This document shows, piece after piece, positions 54,232-62,884 of a stretch of 64,000 nt of DNA. The translations under genes were made by a program, and so were the position numbers. Positions within the stretch are counted from its first letter, which is position 1, and each line of letters starts with the position of its first letter. The DNA is taken from the NCBI RefSeq assembly GCF_023920225.1, contig NZ_CP092587.1, positions 2,790,001 through 2,854,000 of the forward strand. The letters are read 5' to 3'. Source of the stretch: Vibrio gazogenes. Lineage in GTDB: Bacteria > Pseudomonadota > Gammaproteobacteria > Enterobacterales > Vibrionaceae. The notes below the pieces were generated by a model. It made no database searches. It saw nothing but the letters and a program-made list of their open reading frames with translations, and had not been told where the DNA came from.

Positions 54232-57200
54232 ATGGAAAAAAATGGCATAGAGGTAGCAATCGTCGGAATTGCAGGCAAATACCCACAAGCCGATAATGTT
54301 CAGGACTTTTTTGATAACCTTAAACACGGCAAAGAGTGCTTAACCACATTCACTGATGAAGAGTTACAAGCAAGTGACCCTTGGTACACTCAGGATGCAA
54401 ACTACGTCAAACGAGCGGGCATCATCAATGACGCAACCGGATTTGATAATAAGTTTTTTAATATCTCGAACCGGGACGCGCTATTAACTGACCCACAACA
54501 GCGGATCTTTTTACAAACCGCATGGCACGCATTGGAAGATGCCGGGTGTGATCCATTCACCTATCAGGGGGATATCGCCCTGTATGGCGGCAGTAGTTCA
54601 AATACGTATCTGTCTCACCATATTTTTAATTCAGATTATCGCCATGAAATCAATCAATACCCCGTTGTCCTCGGCAATGAAAAAGACTTTCTCTGCACGC
54701 GAGTCTCTCACGCCCTGAACCTACGTGGCCCGGCGATGACCATTCAGACCGGATGCTCTACCTCTCTGGTTGCCGTTCATATGGCCTGCCAGAGTCTACT
54801 CAACGGCGAGTGTGATATTGCCATGGCTGGCGGTGTGACCATTCGCTTCCCCGTCAAAGCAGGCTATAAATATCAGGATGGCGGTATCTTATCGCCTGAT
54901 GGTCACTGTCGCCCGTTTGACCAAGATGCCTGCGGTACCGTGGTCAGTGATGGCTGTGGTATTGTCGTGCTGAAATTACTCGAAGACGCATTACGTGACC
55001 GCGACCAGATCTACTGTGTGATCAAAGGATCATCAATCAATAATGATGGTCAGGATAAAATGGGGTTCACCTCCCCCAGCATTTCCGGACAAGCTCGTGT
55101 CATTGAAGATACGTTACAGTTATCCTGTATCGACGCCAGTCAGATCAGCTATGTAGAAACCCATGGCACCGGCACTAAGCTGGGCGATCCGATTGAAATC
55201 AATGCCCTCAAAGAGGTTTATAGCGGTCATCAAGGTCAGAAAGTCAAACTCGGCTCAGTCAAAGCCAATATCGGCCATACCGATAGCGCCTCAGGCATCA
55301 GCGGATTGATCAAAGTCGCACTGATGATGAAACATCATACCTTGCTGCCCCAGATTCACTTTAATCAACCCAATCCACTGCTTGAACTTGACAACAGTCC
55401 CTTGGAAGTCAACACCCAACTGGCCGACTGGTATGATCATGACACCGATATACGCTATGCAGCCGTCAGCTCTTTCGGTCTGGGGGGCACCAATGCCCAT
55501 ATGATTGTTGAGTCTGGCGATATCTATCTGTCCCCTTCATCACACACACCATCTAAACCACAACACATCTTACTGTCCGGGCGGACAGCACACGATTTGA
55601 TTCGCAATAGTCAGCAAATCGCTGCAGCGGTTCAGCACGACACCGATCAAGATTTGGCAGATATTGCCTATACACTGGCAACCGGAAGACATCACTTCCC
55701 ATATCGTCAGTGGGTTCAGGCCGAGAATGTTGACGAGTTACATCATCAACTCGCAGCGCTCACCGAAAATACGGTTTATCAGCCCACCGGAATTTGTCGG
55801 ATTAAAATCTACCAGACTCAGGATCTGACCTTATCAGAAACTTTCGTCAATAGTGCCAACTATTTCAACTTTGCGGAACTGCCAGAAAAACACCGTTTCC
55901 TTGCAGAATTATGCGAACAAATGGTCGTCGAACCATTAGAAGTTGAAGTGATCTATACCAATGAACTGATCGATAAAGTAATGATTTATGCCTACAACGC
56001 AGACATCAAAAAAGTGGCGGAGACCGACTGCGAAATTTCCTATCTGGGCAACGACGATATATTCAATATACTTTGCTGGTTATGGCAACAAGGCCTGACT
56101 ATCCATTGGGAAAAATTCTACGCAGTTCAGCCCGTTCGGAAGGTATCACTGCCAGGTTATGCGTTTAATCAAACCGTCTTTGAAATTGAGCCGACCAATA
56201 CCAGCAACGCGCTCACCACCCAACCGGAGGCTGAACAGCCCACTTCTGACGACTCAGCAATAACATTGGAAAGTATTCAAGACAAAATCCGGCAACTCTG
56301 GCTCAATGACTTAGGCGAAACGATCCCTTCAGCTGAAACCACTGACATCTATGAGTTATGCGGTGACTCATTTACCGCACTCCAGATGAATATTGAGCTG
56401 GAAGATTTCTATGAAATATCTTTATCGAATAAAACTTTCATTGAAAACAATACGTTAAATAAAATATCCGAAGTGATTTATCATCTCAAACATGGCAATG
56501 AACATTCTACTTTTGATGAGCATATTGTCTGTTTCAATGACCAAGGAGATCTTGCCCCGGTATTCCTGATTCACCCGGCAGGCGGCACCGTCATGGGCTA
56601 TAAAGAAGTCGCACGTAGCCTGCCAGAAGGTCACCCCGTTTATGGGATTCAGTACCCCTTTCGCGATGAAGGCAATGACATTGTCTCCATGTGTGATTTA
56701 GCCCGTCATTATAACGAGAAAATCACCGCGCTTTACCCCACCGGAAATCTGATCCTTGCCGGTCATTCATTCGGGGGCAATGCTGCGCTGGAAATGGCGC
56801 TTCAGTTCGAACAAGCGGGCAGAACCATCGAGCAAGTCATTATGTTTGACAGCCATCCGCCACAAGCATACTTCTCAAACACGGTCTTCAGCGAACAGCA
56901 GTTCCTGGCGTCATTTCCCGTCATCTGCGGCATGTTTTTTAACACCAAAGAACCGCTCAATGATATGAAAAGTGACACGCTTGAAGACGTGGTCGATTAC
57001 CTCAAACAGAAAGGCTGGGTTCCTTGGGGATTCAGTACCGAAGAATTCAAACTGTACTACGAATTATGGCGCAGTAATCACAATACCTTGAGAACACATA
57101 TGCCATCCGAAAAACTCAAAGCAGATCTAATCTTCTTCAAAGCGGCAGTGTTCCAACCCCAAGAGATACTGGATGTACTGAACATCTCCTTGGTTGAAGG

Positions 57201-57351
57201 CACCGAAATCGCACAATGGCAATGCTTTGCTCAATCCACAATCAAAGAGTTCGTCGTTCCCGGAACCCATTACACTATGCTGGACAAAGAAAACGTCGAT
57301 GTCATTGCTGACATCCTGCATGAATTGCTCACCGTAACCGCCGCAGCTTAG
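54232..57351 (+). CDS. AT-less polyketide synthase module KS-ACP-TE
   Basis: 1039 residues from ATG 54232, or 1043 from ATG 54220, which would overlap the NRPS stop. The ketosynthase (about 8-425) has the active Cys175 (TGCSTSLVAVH) and both His motifs (ETHGTGTKLGDP, KANIGHTDSASG). Next is a KS-AT linker (DLADIAYTLATGRHHFPYR, about 475-495), then only about 115 residues where a 300-residue acyltransferase should be, then a post-AT linker (about 624-645, VSLPGYAFNQ). An ACP (Ser713 in CGDSFTALQ) and a thioesterase (Ser846 in GHSFGG) follow. An AT must act in trans. With the Thr module it would extend an acyl-threonine by one C2 unit and release it hydrolytically or by cyclisation. Confidence 0.88.
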   Translation: MEKNGIEVAIVGIAGKYPQADNVQDFFDNLKHGKECLTTFTDEELQASDPWYTQDANYVKRAGIINDATGFDNKFFNISNRDALLTDPQQRIFLQTAWHALEDAGCDPFTYQGDIALYGGSSSNTYLSHHIFNSDYRHEINQYPVVLGNEKDFLCTRVSHALNLRGPAMTIQTGCSTSLVAVHMACQSLLNGECDIAMAGGVTIRFPVKAGYKYQDGGILSPDGHCRPFDQDACGTVVSDGCGIVVLKLLEDALRDRDQIYCVIKGSSINNDGQDKMGFTSPSISGQARVIEDTLQLSCIDASQISYVETHGTGTKLGDPIEINALKEVYSGHQGQKVKLGSVKANIGHTDSASGISGLIKVALMMKHHTLLPQIHFNQPNPLLELDNSPLEVNTQLADWYDHDTDIRYAAVSSFGLGGTNAHMIVESGDIYLSPSSHTPSKPQHILLSGRTAHDLIRNSQQIAAAVQHDTDQDLADIAYTLATGRHHFPYRQWVQAENVDELHHQLAALTENTVYQPTGICRIKIYQTQDLTLSETFVNSANYFNFAELPEKHRFLAELCEQMVVEPLEVEVIYTNELIDKVMIYAYNADIKKVAETDCEISYLGNDDIFNILCWLWQQGLTIHWEKFYAVQPVRKVSLPGYAFNQTVFEIEPTNTSNALTTQPEAEQPTSDDSAITLESIQDKIRQLWLNDLGETIPSAETTDIYELCGDSFTALQMNIELEDFYEISLSNKTFIENNTLNKISEVIYHLKHGNEHSTFDEHIVCFNDQGDLAPVFLIHPAGGTVMGYKEVARSLPEGHPVYGIQYPFRDEGNDIVSMCDLARHYNEKITALYPTGNLILAGHSFGGNAALEMALQFEQAGRTIEQVIMFDSHPPQAYFSNTVFSEQQFLASFPVICGMFFNTKEPLNDMKSDTLEDVVDYLKQKGWVPWGFSTEEFKLYYELWRSNHNTLRTHMPSEKLKADLIFFKAAVFQPQEILDVLNISLVEGTEIAQWQCFAQSTIKEFVVPGTHYTMLDKENVDVIADILHELLTVTAAA

Positions 57352-57362
57352 GAGAAATCATC

Positions 57363-58490
57363 ATGACTCAACCACGCCCATTACCAAAAGGACAAACACC
57401 GGCCAGATTAAATGCCCGGGGTATCGATTTTTCTGATTATCAAAAAATCGACTACCGCGTCAATCGTAAAGGTGAAGACTGCGTCGAAGTCTGCTGCTCA
57501 CTGGCAGCGCACCTCGATGAACTCGCCTGCGAAAAACTCGCCGCCGGACATCAACTGAGCGCCTGCCGATTCTCATATAAAGCAGCGGCTTTATACCGAA
57601 TTGCCCATTACGGGCTGCTAGAATTTGATGAAGAGAAAGCAGCGTTATATCAGAAAGAATTAGACATTTTCTCCCGGGCACTGGCGCTCGATAACCGCTT
57701 TAGCGCAGAAAGAACCGAAATTCCCTACAAAAACGGGCAATTGGTCGGCTGGCTGATGAAGCCATTGAATTGTAGCGATGATGTCCCCGTTGTAATTGCA
57801 ACCGGGGGCATAACCGGCTTTAAAGAAGAAGTCCATTATGTGATTACCCATTTTCTCGAACGGGGAATCGCGGTCTTAAATATTGACGGTCCGGGACAAG
57901 GAGAAACTTTCTACCAATATAACATCAGTGTTGAACCCGAATCAGAACAAGCCCATGAGGTGATGATTGATTACTTGCTCAATCGCGATGACGTCGGCAA
58001 CGATATTGCTCTATATGGTTTATGTATGGGCGGATTATTAATGGCCAGAACCGCAGCGGTACATCAGGATAAGGTCAAAGCGATTATCTCGATGGGTGGC
58101 GGCTATGAGCTGTCAAGCTGCATCAAAGAACATCCTCAATTTGAAGCGGTATTTGCCTATCGTGGCAATATAGCCATTGCCGATGTCCATCCATTTATCG
58201 ATCGTTTCGCCATGAATACACTGTCCACGACCATTGATTGTCCGCTGTTGATCATTCACAACCGCCCGGACTTTTTAATTCCGTCATCGAACGTTAAGCG
58301 CATTTATGAAGAAGCAACCACCACCGATAAACAACAGGTCTTCTTTAAAGGTGCGGAACACAATGCACATAATGCCAATGCAGAAGCTTGCGCGCTGGCT
58401 GCCGACTGGCTGGTGGAACGATTACTCAATCGTCAGGAAACCAGTGATGCTCCGGCACAAGCCAGACAAGCCGATTTAGTGGCTGGATAA
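57363..58490 (+). CDS. FrsA-like alpha/beta hydrolase with Cys nucleophile
   Basis: A 375-residue protein with a helical N-terminal cap region (about 40-120) and a C-terminal alpha/beta-hydrolase fold. The oxyanion region is ATGGITGFKEE, then NIDGPGQGET. The nucleophile elbow reads GLCMGG (Cys221, TGT codon), where esterases of this group have Ser. An acid lies near HNRPDFLIP and the His in GAEHNAHNAN. Cys-type elbows occur in dienelactone hydrolases (GYCLGG). It is 11 bases after the PKS stop with a GGAGAAATCATC ribosome binding site and ends the operon, so it likely tailors or cleaves the product or is a self-protection enzyme. Confidence 0.85.
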   Translation: MTQPRPLPKGQTPARLNARGIDFSDYQKIDYRVNRKGEDCVEVCCSLAAHLDELACEKLAAGHQLSACRFSYKAAALYRIAHYGLLEFDEEKAALYQKELDIFSRALALDNRFSAERTEIPYKNGQLVGWLMKPLNCSDDVPVVIATGGITGFKEEVHYVITHFLERGIAVLNIDGPGQGETFYQYNISVEPESEQAHEVMIDYLLNRDDVGNDIALYGLCMGGLLMARTAAVHQDKVKAIISMGGGYELSSCIKEHPQFEAVFAYRGNIAIADVHPFIDRFAMNTLSTTIDCPLLIIHNRPDFLIPSSNVKRIYEEATTTDKQQVFFKGAEHNAHNANAEACALAADWLVERLLNRQETSDAPAQARQADLVAG

Positions 58491-58504
58491 CCAATGAACA
58501 TAGG

Positions 58505-58532
58505 ATGAGCCTATTCGCAAGGCTCATTTTTA
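58505..58532 (+). terminator. Terminator of the NRPS-PKS-hydrolase operon
   Basis: ATGAGCC (58505-58511) pairs with GGCTCAT (58521-58527), followed by a T-run. It closes the operon and separates it from the following genes. Confidence 0.85.
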
Positions 58533-58690
58533 TATATCACCAATAATCCATCACATGATGCAATATCAACTGAAATCTCATCCTAGGCATGACAAAACTG
58601 TGCTACCATATAGGCATATGATTGCATAATTGTGAGTTCAATTTAATCCCTGACTCAAACTCATCTATTCTCTTTTAAGGCATCTTGATC

Positions 58691-59002
58691 ATGATATGGG
58701 TATTTTTACCACTGATGATTGTACCTTTTCGCTGGAAGTCATTTGATATCTCACAATGGCGCTTTACGGTTTACTATCTGTTGTATGCAATCTCTTTCAT
58801 GCAATTTTATCACGCTCCCCTATCACCTTACCTCGGCAGTTTCTATCTGGGCATTCCGGCAATTTGTTATGTCTCTTTTCTGTTTCCCAATTTGCAGAAC
58901 TACTATCCGGAATCAGCGGTCAGAATGCTCAGTATCATGGGACTCTCGATGGCCTTTGCTGCTTTGCTTTACAGTTTGCTCATCAACGGTACTTGGCGCT
59001 AA
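58691..59002 (+). CDS. Small membrane protein
   Basis: A 103-residue hydrophobic protein with three membrane-spanning segments (about 1-13, 27-60 and 75-97: IWVFLPLMIVPF, FTVYYLLYAISFMQFYH, MGLSMAFAALLYSLLI). The start is ATG 58691, with AAGG 10 bases upstream; a TTG 6 bases earlier is also in frame. Its last 90 bases overlap the 3' end of a convergent gene. I do not recognise a family. It resembles small DUF-type inner-membrane proteins. Confidence 0.6.
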   Translation: MIWVFLPLMIVPFRWKSFDISQWRFTVYYLLYAISFMQFYHAPLSPYLGSFYLGIPAICYVSFLFPNLQNYYPESAVRMLSIMGLSMAFAALLYSLLINGTWR

Positions 59003-59311
59003 ATCATCCGCCGTTGGATCATTCTCTGCACCTGAACCATGCTCGTCTGAACTCGATGTCAATCCGGATGTTGCCTGCGTGATTTGTTTGGGGATTTGTT
59101 GAATAAAGGTTTTGATCAATTCCTGAATCAACTGATCCGATTCATCTTTCACCCGATCCAGAGTCGCCAGTTTCAGTCTGAACAGATGAATCGATGACTT
59201 CACCTTCGCCATCTGCGCCAATTGCTTCGGCGTTAGTTTCTGCTGCTGTTTCGGTGGCTTCGGTTTAAACGCTTTTTCGATTTGTCGTAAAATCTTATTC
59301 GTATCGGTCAT
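58913..59311 (-). CDS. Coiled-coil protein convergent with the small membrane protein
   Basis: A 132-residue hydrophilic protein from ATG 59311 (MTDTNKILRQIE). A Lys/Pro/Gln-rich stretch (KPKPPKQQQKLTPKQ) precedes a helical region (MAKVKSSIHLFRLKLATLDR, QLIQELIKTFIQQI), then an acidic Ser-rich tail. The last 30 codons are antisense to the membrane-protein gene and look unselected, so the protein may have gained a tail by loss of its original stop. No clear ribosome binding site. The style (short, coiled-coil) resembles the proteins in the DUF2589 block. Confidence 0.55.
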   Translation of the reverse strand: MTDTNKILRQIEKAFKPKPPKQQQKLTPKQLAQMAKVKSSIHLFRLKLATLDRVKDESDQLIQELIKTFIQQIPKQITQATSGLTSSSDEHGSGAENDPTADDLAPSTVDEQTVKQSSKGHRESHDTEHSDR

Positions 59312-59464
59312 CAGGGAGTACTCTTCAATACAGCCTACCATTGATATTAACGATTCATCCTCACGGAATATCGGTGAAACAACGGAAATATTCACTCATT
59401 TCACTGAGTATTCCGGCTCAGAAATCACATAATCAAAGCTCGTTTTATTTTTCGAGAAGATCCT

Positions 59465-59899
59465 ATGCTCAAAATACCTTCACGTTGGCTTTTCATCCTG
59501 TTCTTCTTACTATCGGGATGTTCCGTTCAGCTCGTTGCCGACTATGATCCACAGACGATGTTGAAAATTCAGCAAATCAATAACCAAATCGACCTGCTGT
59601 ACATGCAGATGTCAGTGTTACCCGCCAAAGAACGCCGTTATGACCAATTTCAGCATCAGTACTTAAATATTGATGTCGAGATTCGGGGATTTGTCCGGTT
59701 ACAGAAGTGGCGAAAAATGAATGAAGAGACGTATAAACAAGCGGAAATTCTGGCCAAGCTCTGGCAACAAGACATGGCGCAGCATCAAAAGAACGGTTAT
59801 CTCTCAGATTTTCTGCTCAAACGCCACCGCGCGCAGTATCAGCGGTTGCTCGACACGATCGCTCAGGGTGAACTTGCGAAAAATACCTCACATTCCTGA
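59465..59899 (+). CDS. Small lipoprotein
   Basis: A 144-residue lipoprotein with signal peptide MLKIPSRWLFILFFLLSGC (lipid-modified Cys19), SVQLVADYDPQTMLK after it, and an otherwise helical mature part (IQQINNQIDLLYMQMSVL, KQAEILAKLWQQDMAQ). An AGAAG ribosome binding site lies before ATG. It is the first of four closely spaced rightward genes (59465-62736). Lack of Asp at +2 predicts outer-membrane sorting. Family unknown; a helical, envelope-facing partner of the neighbouring proteins is possible. Confidence 0.72.
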   Translation: MLKIPSRWLFILFFLLSGCSVQLVADYDPQTMLKIQQINNQIDLLYMQMSVLPAKERRYDQFQHQYLNIDVEIRGFVRLQKWRKMNEETYKQAEILAKLWQQDMAQHQKNGYLSDFLLKRHRAQYQRLLDTIAQGELAKNTSHS

Positions 59900-59963
59900 A
59901 CATCAATCATCACTGGCCTTGACGAACTCATGGCTATGATTCACCACTGACAAAGGAGTCCTT

Positions 59964-60263
59964 ATGCCCTTTTCTATTGATATGATCGTCGATCAGGTTG
60001 CCGCACAATTCGGGCAGTCCCCCTTAAAATCAACCATCGAAAATACGCTCAAAGCCAGCCTGAATCAAAAACAGGGAGAATTTGAGGCACTACAGACCGC
60101 ATTACAAAACGGAGAGCTGACGCAAGAAGAGTTTCAAATCGAAATCGAACGGGAAAAAGCCCTCCTGACCGCAGAGATGGAAACCCTCAAGATCATCGCT
60201 AAAGCCGAGGTCCAAAAAATAGTCAATCAGGTATTTCAGGCCATAACCAGCCAATTGAAATAA
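59964..60263 (+). CDS. Small helical protein
   Basis: A 99-residue cytosolic protein of alternating amphipathic helices (MPFSIDMIVDQVAAQFG, ENTLKASLNQKQGEFEALQT, EEFQIEIEREKALLTAEMET, VQKIVNQVFQAITSQLK), with a strong AAGGAG ribosome binding site. No family recognised. It sits between the lipoprotein and the Pro-rich receiver-like gene, 64 and 74 bases away. The length and helical layout suggest a scaffold or coiled-coil partner. Confidence 0.7.
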   Translation: MPFSIDMIVDQVAAQFGQSPLKSTIENTLKASLNQKQGEFEALQTALQNGELTQEEFQIEIEREKALLTAEMETLKIIAKAEVQKIVNQVFQAITSQLK

Positions 60264-60337
60264 CCCGGCACCGATCATTGCCCATACAAGAATCATTACA
60301 GGTACGGTCAGGCAGCACAGGTACAGGAGGATAAACC

Positions 60338-61822
60338 ATGAGACGCGTTCGAATCACTCGTATTATTTGGGTTCCGTCCGGTTACCACATCGTCCGCCGT
60401 ACCGCGAACCGGACGGCAAAACCGCGTTCAAGCTCGAAGATAGCAACCTCTCACCACACGATCTCGCAGCCGCAGCAAGCGGCTGAAGCTTTGACGCGAC
60501 CAACCGAGCCGGATACGCCGCTTGTTACACCATCCGAGACGCAAGTCTCACCAGAGAGCCACGCCCAAACGGGGGGCTATCAGACAGAGACAACATCGAG
60601 TGCAATTGCTTCATTTCCCGAACAATGTAACCCTTATCGTGAGTTTTTACAGCATTTACCCCACTATTTGGATGCTATGCCAACAGACACATTTGTGACG
60701 CATTCTCCTGCACAAGCGCCTCACTTATCGCCAAGTCCATCCGGTTTACCTGAAAATACCGCTCTGCCACCCCCTCCGTTGACAGAACGCCCGAGAGAAC
60801 CCCGTGACACGCCGGCACAATCCTCAGACAGCGATTCAGCGCATCAATCCGATGATGAGAATGACGATGATGAAGCTCACCGACACCTGACCAAGCACAG
60901 ATGGCCTATCCCACACCTCCGCCACCTAACCGGTATCCGCCATGTGTTGCGGGCATCAGCCGTTTGTAATCCTGCATCATTACCGGCAACCACCTCAGCA
61001 CCGATACACACAACTTCATCAGAAAACAGTCATTACGCATCCATTCAGCCAAGTTTCTCAACATCAGAAACTTTAGGATCACTCTGTCATGACTCAACTT
61101 GGAGAAAGAGAATGAGACAATTGCTATTTCGCTTATGTGAAGCCGCTGATGGCCGTCACTTTGCTTTCCTCACTGATCAGCCAGATGTTGAAGACTTATT
61201 CGACAACGGCTACAAAGTTGCCTATAAAAGCCACGATAGGACGACCGGTAACGGTATACTGGCGCGCTGGAAAAAAGCCTACTCGGTAAAATCAGTCAAT
61301 TACGAGCAGTTGCCAGAACAAGACGGTTTACCGGATGGTGTGCAAAGTGCCTTCGATATGATGATTCGCAACTTAATTCCCGGTGTTGATATTTTCTTCT
61401 GTGATTACAATTTGGCCATTGAAGCCGATTTACCCATCTGTAACCATATGATGGAACAATACCGCTCAACTGACTTTGTACTCTTTTCCTGCGAAGAGTT
61501 GATCGGTAATGATCCCACCACCCAACCTTACATGGTCTCTTATGCTGCACCTCGCTATCAAAATGGCGGTAATACCAGTAGTCAGCATCGAATTTATTGT
61601 AAAACCGACGCTTTTGCTTTTTGCCAATCCATTCATGCCATTGTGGTTCAACGAGAAAAAGATGCCCTGAGCGGTGGACATATTCGCACTGAAGTCGATA
61701 GCTATGTTGGCGAGCCACCCGTCGAAGCCGCAGTTGCCGAACAAGTCATCAATCGATTTGTCGAAGCTCTGCCGCAATACAATAGTTCAGTCAAAGCGCT
61801 GAAGGCGCCACAGACAGAATAA
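60338..61822 (+). CDS. Pro/Ser-rich protein with C-terminal receiver-like domain
   Basis: A 494-residue protein with an AGGAGG ribosome binding site. Residues 1-25 are basic. About 25-200 is low-complexity, Pro/Ser/Thr-rich (PATTSAPIHTTSSENS-like) with an acidic patch (DDENDDDEAHRH). The C-terminal 235 residues form a compact domain beginning MRQLLFRLCEAADGRHFAFL. VDIFFCDYNLAIEADLPICN places Asp356 where a receiver's phospho-Asp would be, and DFVLFSCEEL follows where the Ser/Thr switch would be. The conserved Lys near the end is not evident, so it may be a degenerate or atypical receiver. No output domain is attached. Confidence 0.62.
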   Translation: MRRVRITRIIWVPSGYHIVRRTANRTAKPRSSSKIATSHHTISQPQQAAEALTRPTEPDTPLVTPSETQVSPESHAQTGGYQTETTSSAIASFPEQCNPYREFLQHLPHYLDAMPTDTFVTHSPAQAPHLSPSPSGLPENTALPPPPLTERPREPRDTPAQSSDSDSAHQSDDENDDDEAHRHLTKHRWPIPHLRHLTGIRHVLRASAVCNPASLPATTSAPIHTTSSENSHYASIQPSFSTSETLGSLCHDSTWRKRMRQLLFRLCEAADGRHFAFLTDQPDVEDLFDNGYKVAYKSHDRTTGNGILARWKKAYSVKSVNYEQLPEQDGLPDGVQSAFDMMIRNLIPGVDIFFCDYNLAIEADLPICNHMMEQYRSTDFVLFSCEELIGNDPTTQPYMVSYAAPRYQNGGNTSSQHRIYCKTDAFAFCQSIHAIVVQREKDALSGGHIRTEVDSYVGEPPVEAAVAEQVINRFVEALPQYNSSVKALKAPQTE

Positions 61823-61836
61823 GTTCTGGAGAGGGT

Positions 61837-62736
61837 ATGAAAGCAGAACGACTGTATTATGCGGCCTTAAGTGCCGCATTAATGGCAAAGGCTGAGCCGG
61901 CACTCGCCCAACAACTGGCCTACCAACTCGCTTATCTCACCGCCAACCCGAAGTTGCAAGGACACTCGGTGAGCACGCCATCACATGATGCCGCGACGGA
62001 GCAACAGCCAGTCAATGATGCGACTCAGACACATCAAGCATTTGCTTCATCGGCTCAGCAATCACCGCAACGCTGGCCGATTAATCCGCTCAACCACGTC
62101 GATTGGCTCGGTGGCGGCCGCCTGAATGAACGCTGGCTCAAACAACAGAAGTTTGCCACTGGCAAACAACCACACACGACCACACGCACAATACGTCCAC
62201 CGTCTCAAGGCATCCTACCCGCCACGTCTCCCGCAGGCGAGGAACGAGTTTTTAATCGCATCAACGATGCCATCATGCGAGCATTGGTTCAGTCTGATCC
62301 TGATGCGCAGCATAAATTTGCGGTAGCACTATTTGCCTGTCTTTGTCATTACCGCTGGCCCATACCTGACGCTGAACGTGGAATCTACTGGCTGATCATG
62401 CATTCGGTCCGTTGTTACCTTTACGGCACCCGACTACAATGGGGCAAAGCGTTCGTCGATAATACAGAGGCCAGAGAGTGCCGAAATCCGATGTATCAGA
62501 TCGTGTCGGAGTGCCTAAATCATCCACAACCTGAACGCTCGCAAATCGCGCTTAAGCAAGTGATGATGCAACTGAACCTGCTGCCACCGATCCTTCAGAT
62601 ACAATGTTTGGATCTCGGCATTGTTTATCGGGATCCCCATGCAGCCGCAACGGATAAATGCAGCGTGTTACATGATGTGCTTAATCTATCGGCACTGAAT
62701 GCAGCCTTGGGGTGGTTTTGGGGGAATGATTGTTGA
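61837..62736 (+). CDS. Uncharacterised protein, last of the cluster
   Basis: A 299-residue protein with a GGAGAGGG ribosome binding site 14 bases after the receiver-like gene. The N-terminus is helical and Ala-rich (YYAALSAALMAKAEPALAQQ). A Gln/Pro-rich linker (about 55-100) leads to a Trp-containing motif (RWPINPLNHVDWLGGGRLNER). The C-terminal half is a helical domain (NDAIMRALVQSDPDAQHKFA, YRWPIPDAERGIYWLIMHS). I do not recognise it. Co-directional and near-contiguous with the receiver-like gene, so both likely act together. Confidence 0.65.
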   Translation: MKAERLYYAALSAALMAKAEPALAQQLAYQLAYLTANPKLQGHSVSTPSHDAATEQQPVNDATQTHQAFASSAQQSPQRWPINPLNHVDWLGGGRLNERWLKQQKFATGKQPHTTTRTIRPPSQGILPATSPAGEERVFNRINDAIMRALVQSDPDAQHKFAVALFACLCHYRWPIPDAERGIYWLIMHSVRCYLYGTRLQWGKAFVDNTEARECRNPMYQIVSECLNHPQPERSQIALKQVMMQLNLLPPILQIQCLDLGIVYRDPHAAATDKCSVLHDVLNLSALNAALGWFWGNDC

Positions 62737-62785
62737 GCGCTGTCATTTGGTGAACAGTCGTTTGGTGAATAGTGAATGATCGACT

Positions 62786-62819
62786 ATGACATGCTTAAAA
62801 TCATCTTTGAGCATGTCAT
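62786..62819. repeat. Inverted repeat after the last cluster gene
   Basis: ATGACATGCT (62786-62795) pairs perfectly with AGCATGTCAT (62810-62819), 14-base loop. No T-tract, but its location 50 bases past the stop of the cluster makes a terminator possible. Confidence 0.5.
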
Positions 62820-62884
62820 GTCGCTGAAAGCTAAATTGTGCGTCTAACTTCGATGCTGGAGGAACAACTGTTGATTGTGTCACC

